A stretch of 64,000 nucleotides of DNA from CAYSGX01 sp964518215 (GCA_964518215.1 CAZFFP010000006.1:1-64000), one strand, 5' to 3'. Positions 34,424 through 44,602 are shown, counted from the first letter of the stretch. Numbers and translations: made by a program. The notes: generated by a model not told the origin, from the letters alone.

Positions 34424-35350
34424 ATGGAAGCAAATGAAAAAAGAACAGGAACAAAAAATTTGTTCATTGGCGCTATAATAGCGCTGCTGTTGGTTAACAC
34501 TTACACGTTTTTCTCATACCTGTCTGAAAAGACGAGCAAGGAAAACATCGGCTCCGAAATGGTGCTGTTGGAGCATGAATTCAATCATCTTTCTTGGGCA
34601 TTTGAAAACACCAATTCCGAGCTTGAATTAATGAAAGCCGACCATTTGAAAACCAATGAGTTGCTCGAACAAAAGCAAGCGGAAGTAATGGCTCAAAAAA
34701 AACAAATTGAGAGTTTGCTGGCTAAAAATAAACTTTCGCAGGGCGAACTTTCCAAAGCAAAATCGCTGCTTACCGGTTACGAAAAATCCATTAATGACCT
34801 GAATGCACAACTTCAGTTGCTTGCTTTGGAAAATGGTAAGCTGCTCCACGAAAACCAAAATCTTTTCACTGCACTCAACAGCGAAAAACAGGTAAACACA
34901 CAGCTTTCGGAGCAAAACAAACACTTAGCCGATAAGGTGGCAATTGGCTCGCTCCTGTCTTTGGATAAGTTAGATGTGGAAGCCGTGAAAACAAGTGTGT
35001 TTGGCAGGGAGGTTACCGCCAAGAAAGCAAAAGCTGCAGAAGGGCTGCGTATCAGTTTTGAAACCGGTGAAAATAAAATTTTAGACCCCGGAACACTGAG
35101 TTTGTATGTGCGCATTATTAATCCGAAAGGCGAAACCATTTCGGTGGCGGATGCCGGTTCTTCCTTAATCAATACTGCCAATGGCGCAGAGCCGGTAATG
35201 ATTACCCGTCAGGCCGATATTGACTGGACAAAAACCAATAAAAGAGTATTGATATATTGGACTCAGCACATCAATGATCCGGGAATATATAAAGTAGAAA
35301 TTTATCAGAACGGACACGTGATTGGAGAAAGAGAAGTAAAGCTGAGCTAA
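34424..35350 (+). CDS. Membrane-anchored coiled-coil protein, function unknown
   Basis: 308 residues from the ATG at 34424. One N-terminal membrane helix (LFIGAIIALLLVNTYTFFSY, about 12-31) is followed by a long coiled coil (about 45-180, rich in Leu, Glu, Lys and Gln heptads) and a compact C-terminal domain of about 115 residues (GLRISFETGENKILDPGTLS ... YKVEIYQNGHVIGEREVKLS) that looks like a beta-sandwich. Topology: short cytosolic tail and periplasmic body. I do not recognise a named family; similar proteins in Bacteroidota are annotated as hypothetical or SMC-like because of the coil. It stands alone, divergent from MBOAT, and ends in a strong terminator. Confidence 0.8.
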   Translation: MEANEKRTGTKNLFIGAIIALLLVNTYTFFSYLSEKTSKENIGSEMVLLEHEFNHLSWAFENTNSELELMKADHLKTNELLEQKQAEVMAQKKQIESLLAKNKLSQGELSKAKSLLTGYEKSINDLNAQLQLLALENGKLLHENQNLFTALNSEKQVNTQLSEQNKHLADKVAIGSLLSLDKLDVEAVKTSVFGREVTAKKAKAAEGLRISFETGENKILDPGTLSLYVRIINPKGETISVADAGSSLINTANGAEPVMITRQADIDWTKTNKRVLIYWTQHINDPGIYKVEIYQNGHVIGEREVKLS

Positions 35351-35382
35351 AAGAAATGGCTGGTTGGTTATGAGGAATGTGG

Positions 35383-35413
35383 TACCCCGCTGAGAAAAAA
35401 TCTCAGCGGGGTA
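35383..35413 (+). terminator. Perfect hairpin after the coiled-coil gene
   Basis: 13-bp perfect stem TACCCCGCTGAGA / TCTCAGCGGGGTA with an AAAAA loop, 33 bases after the stop. It is followed by ATTTGTATAAAAAA, a weak T-tract, and backed by a second hairpin at 35428-35455. Confidence 0.65.
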
Positions 35414-35427
35414 ATTTGTATAAAAAA

Positions 35428-35455
35428 GCGGCTGTATCTATATATGATAAGCCGC
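35428..35455. terminator. Bidirectional terminator
   Basis: GCGGCT / AGCCGC stem continued inside by TATC / GATA. On the plus strand it is followed by CTTATATTTTTTT, on the minus strand by TTTTTTATAC, so it can stop transcription of both converging genes. Confidence 0.7.
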
Positions 35456-35480
35456 CTTATATTTTTTTAAGTGGTAAATA

Positions 35481-37169
35481 TTATTCTACTTTAATCACGC
35501 TTTCAAACGAATCGCGCACACCATCGGAAATACGGAGAATATATTTGCCTTGAGTAAGACCGAGTTTTGCGGCATCGAGAGCAATAGTGCATTTGCCGCT
35601 TTTTTGTCTGCCACGAAACACTTGATGCACCTGTTTGCCGTCCAGGCTGAATATTTGCACTTCTATTTCGGCTTCTTTCTGCAAATTAAACTGAATGGTC
35701 GTTTTGTCTTTGAACGGGTTCGGCATCACCTTCACGTTTTTCACTTTATTGAAGAATTCATAGCTGTTCGGAATGCCAGTAATAGATTGTTTTATAATGG
35801 TGAACTGGTCTTTGATTTGACCTTCAGAAGTGAGATACTGACCACGTAAGGTATCTCCATGAACATCCATAATAAAAGTGCCAAACACATTGCTGCCGCC
35901 ATCGTTGAAATACATCACCGGATGAGCAGTATTGGCAAAAGGAGGATTGGAGGTGCTGCTGCCTCCATTTCCGGAAATTACATACACCGTGCCTTTGTTA
36001 GGTTCGGGTCCATCTGTGTATTTAATATATGCTTCACCCAAAGCCTCATTACCGCTGGTGCCATCAACAAGATGCACCGCAGGATTAAAATCATTTGACC
36101 TTCCATAATGCCCATTGATAAGATATGAGCGCTCATATACATGACTGTGTCCGTTGAGCACTATATCAACACCATATTCTTCCAAAATCGGAATTACATT
36201 TTCTCTCATTCCCTTCATGTAAATTTCCCATAAGTCGTCAGAATCATGAGAGCCTTTTGAGAAAGGAGGTTGGTGCCAATAGGCAATAACAAATGGCTTG
36301 TTGTTGGCTGCCAAATCCTGACGAAGCCAAGCTAACATGGGGGAATTTTGAGCGCCAGCCGAAGTGTATGCTCCTATCCAGTCGTGTGCAGAATTCGGAG
36401 AACCTAATTCTGAGTTGAGCGCTACAAAATGCACATTGCCATAATCGTAAGAATAATACAATTCTGTTCCTGATGGCACACCACCGGCTTCACCATTTTT
36501 GTGAACAGAAACTATTTGATAATAAGGACCTCCGTGGGTAAGGGGGTCGTTAAAACAAGGGATGCCGCAAACACTATTGTAGTCGTGATTTCCCGGAATA
36601 GGATAAAAGTGCATATATGTGAACAAACTATTGAAACCATAAGTGCTTTCAAAAACTTTGTTTTGAAATTCCTGGTCGGTGCCATCATTGTAAGCATTAT
36701 CGCCCAACCAAAGCCAAACATCGGTATGGGTGTTTCCGGTGAAGTTTACATAACTCTCACGCGATTCTTTCTGACCGTTGTTTCCCTTTCCGAAATCGCC
36801 AATTGCCCAAATTCTGATAGGCTGCACCGTTCCGGGAACAGGCGCTGTATGAAAGTAATGGTCGGCTCCGGGACCACTCAAAGTTATCCCACTCGATTCA
36901 ATTCGATAATAGTATTTAGTATAAGGCTGTAGCCCTGTTACTTCAACTTCATGATCAGGAATAAGAATGTTTTGCTCGGCAACCAGATTGAGATTGTTCA
37001 TATCGGTTCCGTAATACACTTTTGCATCGCTCGAAATGTCGGTACGCCATTTAATGTTAATGGAAGTGGATGTTTGCTTTTGTTGGTAAGGACCTCTCAG
37101 TAATTGCTGAGCGAAAGAAGCTGAAACCAACAAACAATTAATAACTAAAACAGCAAGTAGATTTTTCAT
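35481..37169 (-). CDS. Secreted purple acid phosphatase-like metallophosphoesterase with T9SS sorting domain
   Basis: 562 residues. Signal peptide 1-20 (ending ASFAQ), then an N-terminal fibronectin-III-like domain typical of purple acid phosphatases (RGPYQQKQTSTSINIKWRTD ... YYRIESSG). The calcineurin-like catalytic domain has the binuclear-metal motifs GDFG, GDNAYNDG, GNHDY, YWHQPPFS and NGHSHVYER in order. A type A T9SS domain ends the chain (VMPNPFKDKTTIQFNL ... TQGKYILRI). Likely a surface or secreted phosphomonoesterase that scavenges phosphate (substrate inferred). It converges on the coiled-coil gene across two terminators and may be monocistronic. Confidence 0.92.
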   Translation of the reverse strand: MKNLLAVLVINCLLVSASFAQQLLRGPYQQKQTSTSINIKWRTDISSDAKVYYGTDMNNLNLVAEQNILIPDHEVEVTGLQPYTKYYYRIESSGITLSGPGADHYFHTAPVPGTVQPIRIWAIGDFGKGNNGQKESRESYVNFTGNTHTDVWLWLGDNAYNDGTDQEFQNKVFESTYGFNSLFTYMHFYPIPGNHDYNSVCGIPCFNDPLTHGGPYYQIVSVHKNGEAGGVPSGTELYYSYDYGNVHFVALNSELGSPNSAHDWIGAYTSAGAQNSPMLAWLRQDLAANNKPFVIAYWHQPPFSKGSHDSDDLWEIYMKGMRENVIPILEEYGVDIVLNGHSHVYERSYLINGHYGRSNDFNPAVHLVDGTSGNEALGEAYIKYTDGPEPNKGTVYVISGNGGSSTSNPPFANTAHPVMYFNDGGSNVFGTFIMDVHGDTLRGQYLTSEGQIKDQFTIIKQSITGIPNSYEFFNKVKNVKVMPNPFKDKTTIQFNLQKEAEIEVQIFSLDGKQVHQVFRGRQKSGKCTIALDAAKLGLTQGKYILRISDGVRDSFESVIKVE

Positions 37170-37336
37170 GATTATTGGAAATTTGGTTAACGATTGTGTA
37201 ATAAGTAAGGCATTTGTTGAAAGAAATGTTTCCTAAAGATAAATATTTGTGCAAGAACACTTTAACCCAGATTATTCATTTGAATTTTTAAATGAATAAA
37301 CGATGTAAAAAAATCAATCCATTTGAAAACAATAAA

Positions 37337-37356
37337 GGCAACTCTCGCGAGTTGCC
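37337..37356 (-). terminator. Terminator after the lectin-domain giant gene
   Basis: GGCAACTC / GAGTTGCC, 8-bp perfect stem with a 4-base loop, 33 bases after the stop at 37390, followed on the minus strand by TTTATTGTTTTC. Confidence 0.6.
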
Positions 37357-37389
37357 CTTCCTAAAAAAACAAATAAAAACTATTTTACT

Positions 37390-40300
37390 CTATTGCACCA
37401 CTACCCTTTTCGTTATCACCACATTTTCGCTTTGAATGCGCAACCAATACATACCTGCGGAAATATTTTCGAGCGAAACCGGCTCGATGTGCAATCCTTT
37501 TTCGGCAGCAATACGCTGTTGCCTGAGCAATTTGCCCGAAACATCAAACATGCTGAGTTGATAATTTCTGCTTTCTGAAAAATTCAACTCAACAAATAAT
37601 CTGCCCGATGCCGGATTGGGATACACGTTCACTTTAAAATTATTTTCCGCAGCAAAAGAGCTGATGCCTACGGTGCAATCGACAAATAATGTTTGTTGTG
37701 CGCCCTGACAATTGGCGCTGTTGGTTTCGCGAACAGTAATATTGCCCCCGCTTCCGCTGAAGCTCACCACGATTTCTGAAGTGCCTTGCCCGGAAAGAAT
37801 GCTCGCGCCCGAAGGAACTGTCCACTGATAAGTGGAACCCACCGTATTATCCACGCTGTAAGTTTCAATCACTCCCGAACACACGCTCAATACATCATTG
37901 CCGGCAATGGGCGAAGTGCTCACGCTTCCGCTCACATTGATGTAATCGAACTTAACATCTCCTGCTACCGAAAATCCTGAAAAATTATCAACGTAATCGA
38001 GTGCAACATCTTTTAATCCTGAAGTATTATAGGTAACAGTGTGAGGCCCGTTTCCGGTGGCAGTGGCAGGCGAGGCGCCAGCACCAAAATTCCATCTGAT
38101 GGTAGTGCCGAAAAATACTGAACCATCGGTGTAGTTGTAAAAGGTTACCGTTCCGCCCTGACAAGTATTGGTGGGGTGCGCGCCAAATAATATATTGCCG
38201 CCTGCAGTGCAGAAAAACGAATTGTCAACCGTTACACTTTTGGTCGAAGCATTGCCGTTGCCACACCCGTTGCGCGGGGTAACTTTCAACTGCACATTCT
38301 GATTCAGAAAATTCACCGTAACATTTCTGGTGCCTTGTCCGCTTCCAATCGAACCGCCATTGGCAGGAATCACTTCCCAAAAATAATCGGTAGCTCCGGT
38401 TACCTGCGGAATAGAATAGTTCCAGCTTTCGCCCGCACAAAAATCATTAGAGCCACTGATGTTTCCGGCATTGCCCGGCAACGATATAACCTGAAGCGAG
38501 ATATTATTTGAAGTAGCCGCACAGCCATCATTCACCGTTACTCTATAAGTGCCGGCATCAGTTACGTTAATCGAAAAATTGTCAACCGTTGCGCTGCCAA
38601 GCGAAGTATTATTTCTGAACCACTCATAAGTGGCACCCGGAATTTCGGTAGCGGTAATGGTAGTGGTGCTACCCTGACAAATCTGATTCGATGTGGCGCT
38701 GATGCTCACTTGTGGCAGAGGATTCACCGTAATGGTTAAATCATTGGAAACTCCGGTGCATTGTTCCGCACTCACCACTACCACACTGTAGTCGCCCGAT
38801 TGAGAAACATTCAGCGTATTGCCCGAACCCGAAATAGCCTGTCCGTCTCTTAACCAGGAATAGGTGCCGCCCGAAATAGCGGTGGCGGTAATAGTAGCAG
38901 AACTTCCCTGACAAATAGTGGTATTGTTGGCGCTGATATTGACTACGGGGTTGGAAGCATTGTTGAGCACAAGATTTGCCGAAGTATCGCTGCAACCGTT
39001 GGGCAACACAATCACCACGCTGTAGTTTCCATTGCTGTTTACATCATAAGTGTTGGCAGTAGTAGAAGCAATATCATTTCCGCTTTCGCGCCAAAAATAA
39101 TCGGCACCGGAGGCATTGGTAGTGGTTAAAGTAATGGTAGTTACATCAGGGCAAAAAGCCGGAAGCGATGCGGATACAGTAGCGGTTACGCCCGGCAACT
39201 CTGTCAATGTTACAACTGTCGAAGCCGCTTTGCAACCATCGTTATTGGTTACTTCCACATAATAATCGCCCGCTGTTAAAGCGGTGTAACCTGTTGTGGT
39301 TTGGTTGCTGATAATATTGTTGTTTCGGAACCATTCGATGCTTTCGTTTGGCTGAACCACAGCCGTTAAATTCACCGTTTTTCCCGGACAGAAATCAGCA
39401 GCCGAAGCGCTGAGTGTTGGAGTTGACGGAGTAGTTCCAGCAGTAACCGATAGCACAGCCGACCATTCTTCGCAGCCATCAGCGGTGGAGGCATTCAGTT
39501 GATAATCGCCTACGGCTGAAGCATTGTAACTGCTGCCTGTTGCCACGCTGTTGGTATTGAAAAACCATTCGTAGGTAACATTAGGAGTCAAATCGGCTTC
39601 GAGCGTAACGCTGCTGCCTGAGCAGATGACCGTTCCCTGTGGCGTTAAAATATTGGCTGATGGATTTTGAAAAACCGTGATGGTAGTAGTGGCGCTTCCC
39701 GAACAAGTGTTTCCATCGGTATAAGAATAGGTAATTACATGATTGCCCACTCCTGCAGTTTGCGGATTGAATTGTCCGGCACTGACTCCGTTGCCCGAAT
39801 AAGTGCCGCCCAAAGGAGTGCCTCCCGTAAGCGTAAACGAAGAGGCGTTGATACACAAAGGCGCTATGCTTTGCAATTGCACATTCGGTGCGGCATACAC
39901 CACAACATCATCGGTGGCGGTGTTGGTGCATCCTTTAGCATCGGTGTAGCTGTATGTAATAGTATTTGTTCCACTATTTGCATCGCCCGGAATAAATTGT
40001 GTTCCACTAACTCCCAAACCGGAATAAGTGCCGCCCGAAGGGCTTCCGCCTGAAAGCGCCACCGCAACATCATTACTGCATTTTTCAGAAAAAGGTAAAC
40101 TTAAAGTAGTATTCGGAAGCGGATTTACCGTAACCGTAATCGTATCGGTTTGAATATTATTACACGCATCGCTGACAGAAACTACATATTGCGATGTTGT
40201 TGCTGGAGATAGCGTGGGACTACCGGAAGTAGGGTCGCTCACGCCTGTTGTTGGCACCCAAGAATAGCTGGTTCCTCCGGGAAGAAATACCTGAGTGCTT

Positions 40301-41058
40301 TCGCCAAAGCACAGTTCCACATCGTTTAATTTAATTTCATTTTCGGGAAAATCTAAAACGCATACTCGATGCTCGTTGTTAGCACCACCGGTAGCGGCAG
40401 TGAAACCCCAATACACATAAGGGTTATCGCTGAAAATTTCTTTTACCACATTGGCAGAATAAGTCAAGCGCAAACTTCCGGCAAAATAAACACGCAAGGT
40501 GCTGTCAGCCGCAGTCCACCAAATGCGCACTTCATGGTATTGACCGTTTTCAATATTTCCGCAATTGGGTAAAGCACACACCGGACTTACCAAACTATTG
40601 GCGCTCAAATGGTCCACGCTGCCGTTTTTCAGAATAGCCACATGGTCATCGGCAGGGTCGTGAGGGGTGTTTTGCCACGTATCGAATTCTACTAATAAAG
40701 AAGGCGTAACACCGCCAATGCCAATGCTGCCTCCAATAGAACCGGAACTGGTGCATTGGTTTTGAAAGGCGAACACGATGCCATCGGCACCACCATTATT
40801 AGTGCCGAAATACAAGTTGGCAGTTAAATCAAAATCTTTGGTGAGGTCGGCTTTTTTACGATACCAAATAGAACCCCAACGCGAATTGGAAGCGTTGGTG
40901 AGGCGATAGCACTCATTACCCAAACTGGCTTGTGTGCCATTTCCGTTGAGTTGAAAAAGTGTTTGTGCGCTTACCAAAACAGGCAATAACAACGAAATAG
41001 CTATTGCCGCCAAACTGATAAGAATTGCCGGCAATGCAGGTGCGATTTGTTTTTTCAT
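37390..41058 (-). CDS. Giant secreted protein: L-type lectin domain, Ig/PKD-like repeats, T9SS sorting domain
   Basis: 1222 residues. Signal peptide about 1-31 (ending LVSAQ). Residues 32-250 form an L-type (legume-like) lectin domain: FDLTANLYFGTNNGGADGIV, SLLVEFDTWQNT, HDPADDHVAI, and a closing strand like VYWGFTAATGG. Then about ten Ig/PKD-like modules of 75-90 residues with recurring openings such as ICQGSSATITAT and ends of the form DYSVVV, followed by a type A T9SS domain (NVYPNPASGRLFVELNF ... ISAGMYWLRI). Probably a cell-surface adhesin or matrix protein binding glycans (inference). Its repeats resemble those of the 1247-residue protein at 48452-52195. Confidence 0.87.
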   Translation of the reverse strand: MKKQIAPALPAILISLAAIAISLLLPVLVSAQTLFQLNGNGTQASLGNECYRLTNASNSRWGSIWYRKKADLTKDFDLTANLYFGTNNGGADGIVFAFQNQCTSSGSIGGSIGIGGVTPSLLVEFDTWQNTPHDPADDHVAILKNGSVDHLSANSLVSPVCALPNCGNIENGQYHEVRIWWTAADSTLRVYFAGSLRLTYSANVVKEIFSDNPYVYWGFTAATGGANNEHRVCVLDFPENEIKLNDVELCFGESTQVFLPGGTSYSWVPTTGVSDPTSGSPTLSPATTSQYVVSVSDACNNIQTDTITVTVNPLPNTTLSLPFSEKCSNDVAVALSGGSPSGGTYSGLGVSGTQFIPGDANSGTNTITYSYTDAKGCTNTATDDVVVYAAPNVQLQSIAPLCINASSFTLTGGTPLGGTYSGNGVSAGQFNPQTAGVGNHVITYSYTDGNTCSGSATTTITVFQNPSANILTPQGTVICSGSSVTLEADLTPNVTYEWFFNTNSVATGSSYNASAVGDYQLNASTADGCEEWSAVLSVTAGTTPSTPTLSASAADFCPGKTVNLTAVVQPNESIEWFRNNNIISNQTTTGYTALTAGDYYVEVTNNDGCKAASTVVTLTELPGVTATVSASLPAFCPDVTTITLTTTNASGADYFWRESGNDIASTTANTYDVNSNGNYSVVIVLPNGCSDTSANLVLNNASNPVVNISANNTTICQGSSATITATAISGGTYSWLRDGQAISGSGNTLNVSQSGDYSVVVVSAEQCTGVSNDLTITVNPLPQVSISATSNQICQGSTTTITATEIPGATYEWFRNNTSLGSATVDNFSINVTDAGTYRVTVNDGCAATSNNISLQVISLPGNAGNISGSNDFCAGESWNYSIPQVTGATDYFWEVIPANGGSIGSGQGTRNVTVNFLNQNVQLKVTPRNGCGNGNASTKSVTVDNSFFCTAGGNILFGAHPTNTCQGGTVTFYNYTDGSVFFGTTIRWNFGAGASPATATGNGPHTVTYNTSGLKDVALDYVDNFSGFSVAGDVKFDYINVSGSVSTSPIAGNDVLSVCSGVIETYSVDNTVGSTYQWTVPSGASILSGQGTSEIVVSFSGSGGNITVRETNSANCQGAQQTLFVDCTVGISSFAAENNFKVNVYPNPASGRLFVELNFSESRNYQLSMFDVSGKLLRQQRIAAEKGLHIEPVSLENISAGMYWLRIQSENVVITKRVVVQ

Positions 41059-41224
41059 GACAATGGTTTTTTGTTTGTTGCAAAAAAACGCATTGCCGGT
41101 ATTTGTGGCGTTTACTTATGTTGCAGAGATGTGTAATTATGTTACGGGGACTTGAATTTCAGGAGCAGACAAATAGAAAAATTGAAAGTCGGTTTTTTTT
41201 AGATGCAGATTCATGGAGCATGAT

Positions 41225-41410
41225 TTATTTCTTTCCCTCGCCTCCGGGCTTTGCTTTTTTGACTTTAAGCCTTCCGCTTTTTTTTAATTCCTGATACAGC
41301 AAATATTCAATTTGCCCATTGGTGCTTCTGAATTCATCAGCCGCCCATTTTTCGAGCGCATGAAGCACCTCTTCGTCTATACGCAAAGCAAATGGTTTTT
41401 TATTCGCCAT
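41225..41410 (-). CDS. Arc-family ribbon-helix-helix DNA-binding protein
   Basis: 61 residues. KPFALRIDEEVLHALEKWA is the ribbon strand and first helix of an Arc/MetJ-type fold, followed by ADEFRSTNGQIEYLLYQEL (second helix) and a basic tail (KKSGRLKVKKAKPGG). Predicted dimeric DNA binder. It starts 3 bases after the SPFH gene's stop, so it is co-transcribed and perhaps coupled. Its targets are unknown. The 166 bases downstream towards the lectin gene carry no recognised gene. Confidence 0.85.
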   Translation of the reverse strand: MANKKPFALRIDEEVLHALEKWAADEFRSTNGQIEYLLYQELKKSGRLKVKKAKPGGEGKK

Positions 41411-41413
41411 GAT

Positions 41414-42265
41414 TTACTGATGCAAGGTGCCGGTATTAATTACCGGTGATGCAGATTTATCTGAACAAAGCACTACCATGAGATTACTCACCATGACAGC
41501 TTTTCTTTCGTCATCGAGTTCGAGAATATTTTTGGAAGATAATTGCTGCAAGGCAGACTCTACCATGCCTACTGCGCCCTCAACAATTTTTTGGCGCGCG
41601 GCCACAATGGCAATGGCTTGCTGGCGCTGCAACATGGCTCCGGCAATTTCAGAAGCATAAGCCAAATTGCTGATGCGCGCTTCCAGCACTTTGATGCCGG
41701 CAATTTCCAAACGTTCAGCAAGTTCTTTTTCCAACTGATGATTCACCTCTTCGCCACCCGAGCGCAATGAAATTTCTTCATCATGGTCCATATTATCATA
41801 AGGATACATGCCCGCTAATTTTCTGATGGCTGCTTCGCTTTGAATTTTTACAAAGTACTCGTATTCGTCCACTTCAAAGCAGGCTTTAAAAGTATTCTCC
41901 ACTTTCCACACCAATACTCCGCCTATCATGATGGGGTTGCCAAGTTTGTCGTTTACTTTTATCGGGTTGCTGTCGAAGTTGCGGGCGCGTAGCGATACTT
42001 TGCGCTTAACCATGAGCGGATTCACCCAAAAAAATCCGTTGATTTTGATGCTTCCTTTGTAAGCGCCAAAGAAAACCATAACACTCGATTCGTTCGGGTT
42101 TACAATGACAAAACCAAACATCAGGAAAATTGAAACAATTATCAATGCAACACCTGCCATACTTTTAATGAGCGCTATCATCAAAATGCCTGCCGCAAGC
42201 AATGCGAGTGTAATCAGCAACATCAGCAGTCCCGATGAGCCTTGAATTTCTTTTTCTGTTTTCAT
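41414..42265 (-). CDS. SPFH (stomatin/prohibitin/flotillin) domain membrane protein
   Basis: 283 residues. Two closely spaced N-terminal hydrophobic segments (about 14-55) are followed by an SPFH/band-7 domain (VMVFFGAYKGSIKINGFFWVNP, VWKVENTFKACFEVDEYE) and a helical region (AERLEIAGIKVLEARISNLAYASEIAGAMLQRQQ) that in this family drives oligomer formation. Likely a membrane scaffold in microdomains. It is followed at 3 bases by the Arc-type DNA-binding gene, a pairing seen elsewhere in bacteria but without known function. The upstream 114-base gap separates it from the PspC gene, transcribed in the same direction. Confidence 0.88.
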   Translation of the reverse strand: MKTEKEIQGSSGLLMLLITLALLAAGILMIALIKSMAGVALIIVSIFLMFGFVIVNPNESSVMVFFGAYKGSIKINGFFWVNPLMVKRKVSLRARNFDSNPIKVNDKLGNPIMIGGVLVWKVENTFKACFEVDEYEYFVKIQSEAAIRKLAGMYPYDNMDHDEEISLRSGGEEVNHQLEKELAERLEIAGIKVLEARISNLAYASEIAGAMLQRQQAIAIVAARQKIVEGAVGMVESALQQLSSKNILELDDERKAVMVSNLMVVLCSDKSASPVINTGTLHQ

Positions 42266-42379
42266 AATGAAAAGTTTGAACGATATTGAAATGATATCAC
42301 AATGATATTACTAATTCCGAAGAAAACCAAAAAAGAAGCGTTAAGAAAATTTAAACTGAAAAGAAAAGGGTAACGAAAT

Positions 42380-44602
42380 TCAATCCAAACTTTTCAGCAC
42401 CGAGCCGGAACTGATTTTTGAATTTAATACAGGCGTGCCCTTGTAATGCAGTTTGCTGCCACCCGAAAGCGATACGTTCATTTTTGAGATAACATTCACA
42501 TTGCCTTTGCTTGCTCCCGACAACCGAATATCGGCTTGTTGAACTTCCATTTTTTCGGCTTCAATTTTTGAAGCGCCACTACCTTCTATTTTCATTTCGT
42601 TGGCGCTGCCGTTGAGTTGCAATTTGGATGCACCGCTCATTTCCACCTCTAATTTTTTTACCTGAATATCAAGAATGCTTTCGCTGGCGCCACTCATTTC
42701 TACTGCTAAATGATTGGTTTTAAATCCGTTGATTTTTGTTTGGCATACGCCCGATGTTTCTACGCGATTCAGCACCGGAGTGTGAATCGTAATTTTTGCG
42801 GGATTGCCCGAACTTAAAAATGTTTTAAGATTTTTTTCGGAAGAAAGAATCAACTGATTGCCGCTTTTTTCGGCATTGAAACTTTTGAAAAATTTGTTAT
42901 TGCCTTTTGCCTGAAAACTATATTCTTCCGATTGAATAATTTCAAGAATGATGTTTCCTTTCACCACTATTTCGTCAAAACCAGTGATGTCGAAATTTCG
43001 AACAGAGGCTTCATCTTCGGTAGCACTGAAATTGCCGCCCAAAAAATCGCAATCCAAACAAGCAAGTCCTTCGGCAGTCATTTGCCAATGGTGTCCGGGC
43101 ATGTCGCCATCCCAAGTATTGGTTACATTTTTCACATCGTAAATTAAATTTTCCATGCCTTTAGAGAGATAAATGGTTTTCCCTTCGGGAACGAATAATG
43201 TCATTCCGATAGATTGCACCCGCCAGTGGTCGGTTGCTTTGAAGTTGAAATAATCGGGTAAGCTCAACGCATTGGAATTTTCAAAATTGATGTTGTTGTA
43301 TTCGATTGCCGAAGCCCTTTTGGAGGCATCGTTGCGCGTGCGCCCTTTTGCAGATTTGCGCACTTCCAAAACAAATTCATCACCGTCATATTTTTCAATA
43401 TCAAGTTCAATATTATCGGAAGAAAAATATTCATCGCCCATTTTTGAAAACACGGCATAGCGGTCGCCACCCATGTAAAATCCTTTGGTTTTTGCCCTTT
43501 CGTATTTCACAGCCTGAAGCACCAAAGTATCGCTCTCTGCAGTTAGGGGAATAGTATTAGTTACTATTCCGATTTCGCTGAAAGTTTTTGCCGTCATAGT
43601 AGCTGCGTAGAACATTAATATCCAACCTAATGCCCACAAAACAGCGAGTGTTGTTCCCAAAAACGGAATGCTTCTTTTAGAATCGAGTAATATTTTGAAA
43701 CCTCTGTAAACAAAAGAAATGGCGGGCACTCCTACAAAAAGAAGAATGCCAATTGTGCCGAGGTAGATGTGTGTGTTGCTTTCAAAAAGCAAATCGAACA
43801 TGGCAGGAAACGAAAAGTTGGCAATACTCATGGGCAATGCAAAACCAAACACCAACATGAGCATGAATGCGATGCCGATGAGAATAAGCAGCAGCGCAAA
43901 TATTTTTCCGATAAACCGAAACACCAGCGTGAAAAACAGTGCTATAAAAGCAATGAGTTTATGAAAAAAATTACGCACCGGTTGAGCGTCTTTTTTGTCA
44001 AGATTTTTAATGCGTTTTTCAAAATCTTTCAAATCTTCCTTGATGGTTTTTTCAATGCCTTCAATGTTCACCGGTTCGCCTTTCATTTGCAATCGTTCTG
44101 AAGGTGTTTTCGCTTTGGGAATGATGAGCCATAATATGACATATAATAAAAACGCAGTGCCGAAACTGAAGAACAGAAAAATCACAAATGCTATGCGAAG
44201 CCAAATGGGGTCGTTCAGTCCGAAATAGGCGCTGATGCCCGAAAGCACACCTGATAACACGCGGTCGTTGGGATCGCGGAACAGGCGTTTTTTTAGAGTA
44301 GATTTTTTATCCGGCTCAGTTTTTTCCTCGCCCAATGTTTCGCCTTCAATCTGCTCGGTGTTGCCCATAATAGCAATAACCGATTCCACATCTTGGAACG
44401 TAACACTTTGCTTGCGGTCGGAAATTTTTTCGATGAAAATTTCGGCTATGCGGCTTTCAATGTCGGCAACAATTTCATCGCCACCTTCTTCGGCTTCATA
44501 ATGCGAACGTATGGTGTCTAAGTAATTTTTAAGTTTTTCGTAAGCGTTTTCATCAATCTGGAATACTTGTCCGGAAAGGTTGATGGAGATGGTTTTTATC
44601 AT
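42380..44602 (-). CDS. PspC domain membrane protein with C-terminal DUF2807 (head GIN) domain
   Basis: 740 residues from the ATG at 44602, which gives the family opening MIKTISINLSGQVFQIDE; a frame 11 codons longer is unlikely. Parts in order: a cytosolic N-terminal region (1-105), the PspC helix pair (LFRDPNDRVLSGVLSGISAY ... LYVILWLIIP, about 108-165), a charged linker, three to four more membrane segments (about 210-350), and a large outer part ending in a DUF2807 beta-helix with repeated MSGAS/GSGAS turns (about 520-740). Probably an envelope-stress sensor or effector. The padR gene lies 72 bases upstream in the same direction and likely controls it. Confidence 0.88.
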   Translation of the reverse strand: MIKTISINLSGQVFQIDENAYEKLKNYLDTIRSHYEAEEGGDEIVADIESRIAEIFIEKISDRKQSVTFQDVESVIAIMGNTEQIEGETLGEEKTEPDKKSTLKKRLFRDPNDRVLSGVLSGISAYFGLNDPIWLRIAFVIFLFFSFGTAFLLYVILWLIIPKAKTPSERLQMKGEPVNIEGIEKTIKEDLKDFEKRIKNLDKKDAQPVRNFFHKLIAFIALFFTLVFRFIGKIFALLLILIGIAFMLMLVFGFALPMSIANFSFPAMFDLLFESNTHIYLGTIGILLFVGVPAISFVYRGFKILLDSKRSIPFLGTTLAVLWALGWILMFYAATMTAKTFSEIGIVTNTIPLTAESDTLVLQAVKYERAKTKGFYMGGDRYAVFSKMGDEYFSSDNIELDIEKYDGDEFVLEVRKSAKGRTRNDASKRASAIEYNNINFENSNALSLPDYFNFKATDHWRVQSIGMTLFVPEGKTIYLSKGMENLIYDVKNVTNTWDGDMPGHHWQMTAEGLACLDCDFLGGNFSATEDEASVRNFDITGFDEIVVKGNIILEIIQSEEYSFQAKGNNKFFKSFNAEKSGNQLILSSEKNLKTFLSSGNPAKITIHTPVLNRVETSGVCQTKINGFKTNHLAVEMSGASESILDIQVKKLEVEMSGASKLQLNGSANEMKIEGSGASKIEAEKMEVQQADIRLSGASKGNVNVISKMNVSLSGGSKLHYKGTPVLNSKISSGSVLKSLD

